Assembly (NCBI GenBank): GCA_964476505.1 | Contig: CAYZAW010000057.1 | Span: 1 to 11,682, forward strand | DNA length: 11,682 bases | Direction of reading: 5' to 3' | DNA from: CAYZAW01 sp964476505 | GTDB lineage: Bacteria > Bacillota > Clostridia > Christensenellales > CAG-138 | Shown here: piece after piece, positions 6,776 through 11,682 of the stretch | How the letters are laid out: the number at the start of each line of letters is the position of its first letter | Position numbering within the stretch: position 1 is the stretch's first letter | Notes under the pieces: model-generated | Seen by the model: the letters and a program-made list of their open reading frames with translations, nothing else | Told to the model about the DNA's origin: nothing | Database searches by the model: none | Translations under genes and position numbers: made by a program

Positions 6776-8359
6776 ATGAAGATTTTCTTTCGTTTCCGCG
6801 CGTTGCTAAAGCCTGCCGTGCCGCTCCTGCTGGCGCTGTGCCTTTGCTGTGCCTGCGCGGTACCGCAGCCTGCGGCAACGCCAAGCCCCACCGCCATACC
6901 CACGTCGGCACCTACGCCCGTTCGGGAGCTTCCAACGCCTGCGCCCACGGCAGCCATTGCATATCCAAGCGTTTCTCCCGACGCCGCACCCTCGCAGACA
7001 CCGGCGGAGGGCTTGCCGGAGGAGCCGCGCGCTTGTTACGATGTTGCCATGCACCTGCTTCCGGAGGAGCGGCTGCTGGTTTGCGCCATGCAGCTTGCCT
7101 ATGTAAACACCTCTTCGGATACGTTGCAGGAGCTCTGCTTACAGTTATATCCCAACGCCTATTCCAAGAAGGAGCAGCTTACCGAAGCTTTGGTGCAGGA
7201 ATACCCCAACGGCTTTTCCGCCGCAGGGTTATCCATTGAGGAATCCACCGTCAACGGCGCCAAGGCATCTTATGTGTTATCTGACAACGATGAGGTACTG
7301 CGGTTGACCTTGCCAGCTCCCTTGCTTCCCGGTGAAACGGCAGAGCTGTATTTTCGCTACCGGGTGACCGTGCCGGAAAAGAACGGGCTGTTTGGCAAAA
7401 CGGAGTTGGGCTTTCAGCTGGCATATTGCATCCCCACCGCCGCCGTATACGAGAACGGCGCATGGAGCACGCATACCCGTCCGTTTGTAGGCGATGCACA
7501 TTATGCAAGCGCCGCCGATTACCGGGTGGCCTTTACCCGTCCCGCGGATTATGTGGTTGCCGCCTCGGGTGAATTCATCAAGGATGAAACCGAATCCGAC
7601 GGCACTGTGACCAGCTATTACGCACTTAGCCGCGCACGGGATTTTTGCCTCTGCACCAGCCCGGATTATACGCTGTATACGGAAACCACACGAAGCGGTG
7701 TCAGCGTGCTTAGCTATGCCATGACCGAGGAATCCGCCTTCCGCATCGCCCGCGCCTCCCGAGACGTGTTGAATCAGTTGGAGGAATGGCTGCCGCCGTA
7801 TCCCTATACCACCTATACCGTGGTGCAGGCAGAGCTGCCCAGTGCAGGCATGGAGTTTACGGGCTTAACCATGCTGGACAGAGAGAATTATTTGGAAAAC
7901 CGGGGCATGCAGTTGATCTCCCTGCAAGCGCATGAGGCCGCCCACCAGTGGTTTTACGCCGCTGTTGGCAATGATCCATACGCCGCGCCATGGCTGGACG
8001 AGGCGCTTTCCCAATACCTGTGCGTCAAATACCTGATGAAGTTTATGAGCGTTGAAGAGCCTTGGCAGTTCAGCATGGTTGCTGATGATGCCGCGCCTGC
8101 CTATCCCGTGGACGGCAGCGTGTACGACTATCCGGACGATACAGCATACAGCGATGCCGTGTATCGCCGTGGCGGTTGGCTGTTTTTTGACTTGGAAAGC
8201 GAGTTGGGCCACGATGTGTTTGAAGACGGCTTGCACCGGTATTACAACGCCAACGCCTTCCGGCTGGCCAGCAAAGACACGTTGATCGCCGCCTTCTCCG
8301 AAGCCGCAGGCCGCGACCTTACCGACTGGTTCCAGAAAGCCCTAGCCCCGATACAGTAA
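6776..8359 (+). CDS. M1-family zinc metallopeptidase, exported or lipid-anchored
   Basis: Predicted zinc aminopeptidase of the M1 (gluzincin) family acting outside the membrane. Residues 1-27 are a signal sequence: basic start, hydrophobic LLLALCLCCAC, and a possible lipid-modified Cys27, though the -3 to -1 residues CCA are not a classic lipobox. A Pro/Thr/Ala stalk follows (about 28-85). The catalytic part holds the GAMEN-type motif AGMEFTG (357-363, Glu360), then HEAAH (His386, Glu387, His390) and, exactly 18 residues on, the third zinc ligand Glu409 in PWLDEALSQY. Tyr463 in VYRRGG is in the position of the M1 transition-state Tyr. The 527 residues are short for full-length M1 enzymes but usual for compact bacterial members. 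The start has GAGG 6 bases upstream. It lies 56 bases after its degenerate paralogue and is probably co-transcribed with it. The substrate is unknown. Confidence 0.88.
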   Translation: MKIFFRFRALLKPAVPLLLALCLCCACAVPQPAATPSPTAIPTSAPTPVRELPTPAPTAAIAYPSVSPDAAPSQTPAEGLPEEPRACYDVAMHLLPEERLLVCAMQLAYVNTSSDTLQELCLQLYPNAYSKKEQLTEALVQEYPNGFSAAGLSIEESTVNGAKASYVLSDNDEVLRLTLPAPLLPGETAELYFRYRVTVPEKNGLFGKTELGFQLAYCIPTAAVYENGAWSTHTRPFVGDAHYASAADYRVAFTRPADYVVAASGEFIKDETESDGTVTSYYALSRARDFCLCTSPDYTLYTETTRSGVSVLSYAMTEESAFRIARASRDVLNQLEEWLPPYPYTTYTVVQAELPSAGMEFTGLTMLDRENYLENRGMQLISLQAHEAAHQWFYAAVGNDPYAAPWLDEALSQYLCVKYLMKFMSVEEPWQFSMVADDAAPAYPVDGSVYDYPDDTAYSDAVYRRGGWLFFDLESELGHDVFEDGLHRYYNANAFRLASKDTLIAAFSEAAGRDLTDWFQKALAPIQ

Positions 8360-8360
8360 C

Positions 8361-8588
8361 ATGGGGCTCCGCCCCATACCCCGTTCAAGGGATTTCATCC
8401 CTTGAAAATCCCATTTATCCGCCCAAATATGGGCGGATGGGATAACCATTCAATAATTCTATTTAAAAGTTTTAGGATCGTTAAACCCTTTTTCATAAGG
8501 TAGTCAAACCGTAGGTTTGACATAGCTCCTTGTAAAAATGCAGAATTCCCAAGGGAATTCGCAAAAGGGTTTAACCCGCCGGAGGCAA
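8361..8588 (-). repeat. Structured intergenic repeat, copy B (inverted, with nested palindromic insertion)
   Basis: Reverse-complement relative of copy A, read from 8588 (TTGCCTCCGGCGG) down to 8361. It keeps hairpin 1 arms (8563-8575 and 8480-8492, identical in sequence to copy A), the AT-rich middle, hairpin 2 (8431-8438 and 8417-8424, different sequence but still 8 bp), hairpin 3 (8397-8406 and 8384-8393) and hairpin 4 (8371-8377 and 8361-8367). The 2-base loop of hairpin 1 is replaced by 70 bases (8493-8562) containing two perfect palindromes: GAATTCCC/GGGAATTC at 8543-8560 and GTCAAACC/GGTTTGAC at 8503-8521. The element begins directly after the metallopeptidase stop codon, so it probably ends that transcript. 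It accounts for nearly all of the 260-base gap before rqcP. Confidence 0.88.
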
Positions 8589-8619
8589 CCCCACAGGCAA
8601 AACAAGGAGGACAAACACT

Positions 8620-8877
8620 ATGCGACTGGATAAATACCTAAAGATCTCCCGGCTCATCAAGCGGCGCACCGTAGCAAACGAGGCGTGCAGCCTGGGGCGT
8701 GTATCCATCAACGGCAAGGTAGCAAAGCCTGCCGCCGAGGTCAAGGCAGGGGACGAGCTTGCCGTCAGGCTGGGTGCAAAAACCGTGCGAGTCAAGGTAC
8801 TGTCCACACCGGAGTTCGCGCCCAAGGCAGACGCGGTTGGGTTATACGAAATACTGGAGGGAGAGCCCATTGACTGA
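8620..8877 (+). CDS. rqcP: S4-domain RNA-binding protein, RqcP/YabO-like
   Basis: Small basic protein of 85 residues, the length of B. subtilis YabO (RqcP). In that family the protein works with RqcH on stalled 50S subunits to drive C-terminal alanine tailing in ribosome quality control; it is also related to Hsp15. The S4 fold starts at residue 1 with RLDKYLKISRLIKRRTVANE and continues with GRVSINGKVAKPAAEVKAGDE, both close to YabO as I remember it. A very good Shine-Dalgarno, AAGGAGG (8604-8610), precedes the ATG by 9 bases. The 3' end overlaps the start of ispDF by 8 bases, so the two should be translated together. In many Bacillota yabO sits beside divIC or mazG-like genes, so the ispDF neighbour is less usual. 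The family is clear; the RqcP function is inferred. Confidence 0.87.
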   Translation: MRLDKYLKISRLIKRRTVANEACSLGRVSINGKVAKPAAEVKAGDELAVRLGAKTVRVKVLSTPEFAPKADAVGLYEILEGEPID

Positions 8878-10003
8878 CGCTGCAACCGGCATATTACTGG
8901 CGGCGGGAAGCGCCTCGCGCATGGGATTCCCCAAGCTGCTGTACAAGCTGCCAAACGGCGATACACCGCTTTCGCTGTCCTTTCGCGCGCTTATCGCGGG
9001 TGGTGTAACGTCCGTAGTGATCGTGACCTGCCCGGATACGGAGCAAGCGGCAGCCGCCTTACGCGCCGCCTCGCCCGTTCCCTGCGCTTGCGTACCCGGC
9101 GGAAGCACCCGGCAGGAATCCGTTTGGCTGGGGTTACAGGCGGCAACGGGAGAGGTCAGCGTGATACACGATGCCGCCCGGTGCAGGGTACGCCCGGAGA
9201 CCGTGCGGGAAAGCATCAACAGCGCATTAGAGCATGGCAGCGGCGTGGTAGCGCTGCCTGTGACCGATACGGTGCATCAAATCACACAAAACGGGCTGCA
9301 GCTGCTGCCAAGAGAAACCCTCATGGCCATGCAGACTCCGCAGACCTTCCGAACGGCGGATATCAAGCAGGCGTATCAAAAGGTGCTGGAAACAGGGGCA
9401 CAAGTGACCGACGATGCCTCGGCATATGCCCTTTTTGGATTTGGCAAGCCCAATTTTATTATGGGACAAGAGGAGAATCGTAAGTTGACCACAAAATTCG
9501 ACATCCCTTGGCTTACGGGCAGCACACAGCCGCGCATCGGCTACGGCGAGGATACGCACCGGCTGGTACCGGAACGCAAGCTGGTTTTAGGCGGCGTTAC
9601 CGTTCCCCACGATACAGGGCTTTTGGGGCATTCCGACGCAGACGTGCTGTGCCATGCGGTGATGGACGCGCTATTGGGCGCAGCTGCACTGGGGGACATC
9701 GGCAGGCACTTTCCCGATACCGACCCCGCTTATAAAGACGCAGACAGTTTGGCGCTGCTTTCTCGGGTGCGAACGCTGCTGGAGGAGGCGGGCTTCGTTC
9801 CCGGCAATGTGGACGCTACCGTGATCGCACAAGCCCCAAGGCTTGCCGCGTTTATCCCCGCCATGCAGGGCAATCTGGCCCGGGCGCTCGCCCTCCCGGA
9901 AACCGCCGTTTCCGTAAAGGCCAGCACTACAGAAGGCCTCGGCCCCGAGGGCAGACGGGAGGCCATCACCGCCCGCGCCGTTGTTACAGTATTTAACAGG
10001 TAA
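8870..10003 (+). CDS. ispDF: Bifunctional IspD/IspF isoprenoid synthesis enzyme (MEP pathway)
   Basis: Fusion of two non-consecutive steps of the methylerythritol phosphate route to IPP/DMAPP: 2-C-methyl-D-erythritol 4-phosphate cytidylyltransferase and 2-C-methyl-D-erythritol 2,4-cyclodiphosphate synthase. With the TTG start it has 377 residues. IspD part (about 1-215): nucleotide-binding GILLAAGSASRMG (Arg17) and Lys22, GGSTRQESV, VIHDAAR, MQTPQTF and VTDDASAY. IspF part (about 222-377): RIGYGEDTHR with Asp228 and His230, GHSDADVLCH with His262 (the expected metal ligands), then DALLGAAALGDIG and FPDTD. TTG 8870 is chosen because GGAGGG at 8856-8861 lies 8 bases upstream and the IspD fold begins there. 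The upstream in-frame ATG at 8759 would overlap rqcP by 119 bases and add a non-homologous stretch. A terminator follows. Confidence 0.93.
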   Translation: MTDAATGILLAAGSASRMGFPKLLYKLPNGDTPLSLSFRALIAGGVTSVVIVTCPDTEQAAAALRAASPVPCACVPGGSTRQESVWLGLQAATGEVSVIHDAARCRVRPETVRESINSALEHGSGVVALPVTDTVHQITQNGLQLLPRETLMAMQTPQTFRTADIKQAYQKVLETGAQVTDDASAYALFGFGKPNFIMGQEENRKLTTKFDIPWLTGSTQPRIGYGEDTHRLVPERKLVLGGVTVPHDTGLLGHSDADVLCHAVMDALLGAAALGDIGRHFPDTDPAYKDADSLALLSRVRTLLEEAGFVPGNVDATVIAQAPRLAAFIPAMQGNLARALALPETAVSVKASTTEGLGPEGRREAITARAVVTVFNR

Positions 10004-10046
10004 TAACTGTATTCATAAACAATTTACATACCATAATTCGACAATC

Positions 10047-10071
10047 GAGCGACAAATGTCGCTCTTTTCTT
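10047..10071 (+). terminator. Rho-independent terminator after ispDF
   Basis: A 7-bp stem (GAGCGAC at 10047-10053 with GTCGCTC at 10058-10064), an AAAT loop whose outer bases can also pair, and a T-rich tail (TTTTCTT). It lies 43 bases after the ispDF stop codon. Confidence 0.82.
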
Positions 10072-10116
10072 ATAAAAAGCCAGTTTTCCCAGTATTTGCC
10101 TTTGCTTGCAAATGGT

Positions 10117-10145
10117 TTGACCGCATGCTATTGTGTAGCCATAAA
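10117..10145 (+). promoter_or_regulatory. Candidate promoter of the ArpU-like gene
   Basis: TTGACC (10117-10122) and CATAAA (10140-10145) with a 17-base spacer. The predicted start of transcription, about 10152, falls inside the LexA box that follows, which fits repression. The -10 is only a partial match. Confidence 0.45.
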
Positions 10146-10146
10146 G

Positions 10147-10160
10147 CGAACAAACGTTCG
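10147..10160 (+). promoter_or_regulatory. LexA (SOS) box, Gram-positive type
   Basis: CGAACAAACGTTCG is a perfect match to the Bacillus-type SOS operator CGAAC-N4-GTTCG, including the purine/pyrimidine preferences of the central four bases. It sits just downstream of a candidate -10 and 45 bases before the next gene, a usual position for LexA repression. Confidence 0.75.
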
Positions 10161-10184
10161 TATTACACACAAAGAGAGGGGAGA

Positions 10185-10199
10185 GCGGGCACAGCCCGC
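10185..10199 (+). promoter_or_regulatory. Hairpin between Shine-Dalgarno and start codon
   Basis: GCGGGC (10185-10190) and GCCCGC (10194-10199) pair around an ACA loop. The purine-rich AGGGGAG lies just before it and ATG 10205 just after. The linear spacing is 21 bases but only about 6 once the hairpin is folded. Confidence 0.5.
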
Positions 10200-10204
10200 G
10201 GGCA

Positions 10205-10678
10205 ATGATGCTGTTATCGGAAATGAAACGCAGAACGGAAGAGGAGCTAAAGTGCTATCGCCGAACCAAGGAAATGCTCCATGAGTACGAGCTGGATCAC
10301 AAGCCGCAGACCGAGCCTGGGATGCGCATCAACCGTGGCTGGCACACAGACCCAACCGCGGCCGAGGCCATACAGGTGGTGGAGCCAACAGGCGCTATCC
10401 AGCGCATGCGCGGCTGGGTTTGGGCCATTGAGGAAACCTTTTGCATGTATTTGCAGACCGACCCCAATAAAGCCCGCGTGATGCAGTGCTTTTACTGCCT
10501 AGACGGCAAATCCCGCAGCAGCACGGAATCCGGCAAGCGCCTGAAGCTGATGGAGGAAATGAGCATTTCCGAGCCGACCCTCTATCGCTGGCGCGAGGAG
10601 ATTTTACAGTCCGTCATGGCCGGCGCTATCCAAGCCGGTGTGCTGCGCCCGTATAAGAAACAGGCGATTGGGTTGTGA
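10205..10678 (+). CDS. Phage-type transcriptional regulator, ArpU/RinA-like HTH protein
   Basis: Predicted DNA-binding protein of 157 residues. The C-terminal third has the layout of ArpU/RinA-type late-gene activators of phages of Gram-positive bacteria: a helix (KRLKLMEEMS, about 111-120), then ISEPTLYRWREEILQSVM (about 121-138), where the S-x-x-T-x-Y-R-W-R stretch is the recognition helix, and a hydrophobic end AIQAGVLRPY. The first half is charged and probably helical, with WVWAIEETFCMYLQTDP as a likely core helix. No other phage genes are in the window. A LexA box precedes it, suggesting induction by DNA damage. The start is uncertain: ATG 10205 has AGGGGAG (10177-10183) far upstream with a hairpin between, whereas the in-frame ATG 10223 has only a weak site. 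The family call is from pattern memory. Downstream, repeat copy C starts within four bases of the stop. Confidence 0.6.
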   Translation: MMLLSEMKRRTEEELKCYRRTKEMLHEYELDHKPQTEPGMRINRGWHTDPTAAEAIQVVEPTGAIQRMRGWVWAIEETFCMYLQTDPNKARVMQCFYCLDGKSRSSTESGKRLKLMEEMSISEPTLYRWREEILQSVMAGAIQAGVLRPYKKQAIGL

Positions 10679-10681
10679 GTA

Positions 10682-10735
10682 TTGCCTCCGGCGGCTTAGG
10701 GACTTTTGAAAAAGTCCCTAAGAACCCAAAACTTA
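10682..10735 (+). repeat. Structured intergenic repeat, copy C (only the hairpin 1 part)
   Basis: Begins with the same TTGCCTCCGGCGG as copies A and B. It then has a perfect 13-bp stem with a 2-base loop (arms 10695-10707 and 10710-10722), and AACCCAAAACTT where copy A has AATCCTAAAACTT. The stem sequence differs from copy A yet stays fully complementary. Hairpins 2-4 are absent. It begins directly after the ArpU-like gene and may end its transcript, though no long T run follows. Confidence 0.8.
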
Positions 10736-10739
10736 AAAT

Positions 10740-10797
10740 ATAGTTATATTAGCTGTACTGTGAGCTTCCTGCAATTTTCTGTGCACCTTATAACTAT
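10740..10797. repeat. Spaced 9-bp inverted repeat
   Basis: ATAGTTATA (10740-10748) and TATAACTAT (10789-10797), 40 bases apart and followed by T residues. It lies in the 243-base gap between the ArpU-like gene and the sortase gene, just after repeat copy C. The function is unknown; chance is possible in AT-rich sequence. Confidence 0.45.
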
Positions 10798-10892
10798 TTT
10801 TATAGATACGGATTGCGGGGATTGCTGGCCCCTTGCCACACAGGATACAAAAGGTTTACAATCTAGCCCTACCTATTCCACCGGGCGTGGTG

Positions 10893-10898
10893 TATAAT
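10893..10898 (+). promoter_or_regulatory. -10 box of the sortase gene promoter
   Basis: A perfect TATAAT lies 33 bases before the sortase start. No convincing -35 is found 16-18 bases upstream (the region reads CTACCTATTC), so an activator or alternative recognition may be needed. The rest of 10798-10892 shows no other recognisable feature. Confidence 0.5.
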
Positions 10899-10930
10899 GT
10901 GAATGCAATTTTCCCGAAAGGATGCCTGAT

Positions 10931-11578
10931 ATGCTGAACAAACGCTGGGTGCGCGTCGCCCTGTATATGATCATCGCGGCTCTGTTTTTAGGCGGGCTGT
11001 TGATCACCGTACGCCAAAACGTACTGTTCCAAACCGATTATGAAGCGCCGCCTACCCCCGCGCCCACGGTTGCGCCTACCCCCGCGCCCACGGTGGAGGC
11101 GGTGGTAACGCCTTCGCCCACGCCGTATGTGAAACCGGTGCCAACAAAGATCTACTTTACGGATTATGAGATATCCGCCGAGGTAGTGCCTGTTGGTGTG
11201 ACCGACGGCGCTATGGAAACGCTGGACAGCGCGGAGGATGTGGCATGGTTGGGCTCCGGCGTTGGCCCCGGCGAACCGGGCAACGCGCTGTTGAACGGGC
11301 ACGTTACATGGAAGAAAAAGGCCGGCACCTTCTCCATACTGCGGGATAAGCTCAAGGCGGGCGACGAGATCGCCTTTACCTACCTGGATGGCAGTACCCG
11401 ATATTTTACCGTGACCACAGTGGAAACGTATTTGATCGACGAGTTCCCGCCTGAGTATCTGGATCTGGATATCGGCGGTGCGCCGCGGGTCACCATGATC
11501 ACCTGCTTGGGAGATTGGGATCAGGCGCTTGGCACCTCGCGAAGCCGCGTAGTGGCGGTTGCGGTTCCAAAAGAATAA
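10931..11578 (+). CDS. Class F-like sortase (surface transpeptidase)
   Basis: Membrane-anchored cysteine transpeptidase that in this family cleaves a C-terminal sorting signal and joins proteins to the cell wall or to each other. With the chosen start it has 215 residues. Parts in order: transmembrane segment (about 9-27); a Pro/Thr/Ala stalk (about 39-67) with two copies of an 8-residue repeat (PTPAPTVA); then the sortase barrel with VVPVGVTDGAMETL, GPGEPGNALLNGH (catalytic His124), FSILRDKLKAGDE, TMITC (nucleophile Cys192) and a terminal Arg (204 or 206) in SRSRVVAVA. The GNALLNGH and PGEPG layout resembles class F more than A-D. ATG 10922 overlaps AAAGGA (10917-10922), the best ribosome-binding site, which is spaced 8 bases from ATG 10931, so 10931 is preferred. 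No sorting-signal substrate is seen in the window. A terminator follows directly. Confidence 0.85.
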   Translation: MLNKRWVRVALYMIIAALFLGGLLITVRQNVLFQTDYEAPPTPAPTVAPTPAPTVEAVVTPSPTPYVKPVPTKIYFTDYEISAEVVPVGVTDGAMETLDSAEDVAWLGSGVGPGEPGNALLNGHVTWKKKAGTFSILRDKLKAGDEIAFTYLDGSTRYFTVTTVETYLIDEFPPEYLDLDIGGAPRVTMITCLGDWDQALGTSRSRVVAVAVPKE

Positions 11579-11597
11579 TTAATAACTCACTCAAAAA

Positions 11598-11633
11598 ACA
11601 CAGGTACGCTATCAAGCATACCTGTGTTTTTTT
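11598..11633. terminator. Rho-independent terminator after the sortase gene, possibly bidirectional
   Basis: A 13-base stem (11598-11610 with 11615-11627, one C-A mismatch), an ATCA loop and seven further T residues (11628-11633 plus the pairing T). A run of A residues precedes the left arm, so it could also stop transcription from the opposite strand. Confidence 0.9.
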
Positions 11634-11682
11634 GGTTCTACACTAAACATTGGGGTAGAAAGAAAAAAGGAAGCATGACGCT

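Noticed and set aside
8759..8869. Upstream extension of ispDF to ATG 8759.
   Set aside because: It would overlap rqcP by 119 bases, the added residues show no IspD similarity, and TTG 8870 has a well-placed GGAGGG.
653..10735. CRISPR array or insertion-sequence ends.
   Set aside because: The three repeat copies are kilobases apart with no regular spacers, and no transposase or cas gene is present in the window.
10706..10897. 63-residue open frame between the ArpU-like gene and the sortase gene.
   Set aside because: It begins inside repeat copy C, has no ribosome-binding site, and runs through the -10 box of the sortase gene.
11675..11682. Possible start of another gene (ATG 11675 after AAAAAAGGAAG).
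   Set aside because: Only eight bases remain, and the purine run is too close to the ATG to be convincing.

Overview
The window looks like a chromosomal segment of a GC-rich member of the Bacillota, most likely an uncultured, gut-type Clostridia. The evidence is a large SRP RNA of the Bacillus type (with an Alu domain), a perfect Gram-positive LexA box, a YabO/RqcP-type S4 protein, a sortase, and several extracytoplasmic proteins on Pro/Thr/Ala-rich stalks. All recognised genes lie on the + strand. The species cannot be fixed from the sequence alone.

Layout, left to right: the C-terminal end of argS (1-628); repeat copy A (653-819); serS (847-2127) with a terminator; a MATE-family efflux protein (2239-3624); the SRP RNA gene (about 3657-3932), whose promoter starts inside the last codons of the MATE gene and which has its own terminator; a non-coding, hairpin-rich stretch (3960-4220); then a three-gene group. 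This group (4236-8359) is a membrane-anchored solute-binding-like protein, a membrane-anchored M1-metallopeptidase-like protein that has lost every catalytic residue, and an M1 metallopeptidase with an intact active site. After repeat copy B (inverted, 8361-8588) come rqcP and a bifunctional ispDF gene that starts on TTG and overlaps rqcP. Next is an SOS-box-preceded ArpU/RinA-like phage-type regulator (10205-10678), repeat copy C (10682-10735), and a class F-like sortase (10931-11578) with a strong terminator.

The housekeeping genes serve translation (argS, serS, rqcP), protein targeting (SRP RNA) and isoprenoid synthesis (ispDF). The accessory part is an extracytoplasmic group that, by inference, handles peptides at the cell surface: an anchored binding protein, a dead peptidase and a live peptidase.

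The two observations most worth following are these. First, the live/dead tandem pair of M1-like proteins. Second, the dispersed structured repeat: three copies share flanks and stem architecture but have different, fully compensated stem sequences. Two of the copies bracket a 7.5-kb block as inverted repeats, and one carries a nested palindromic insertion.
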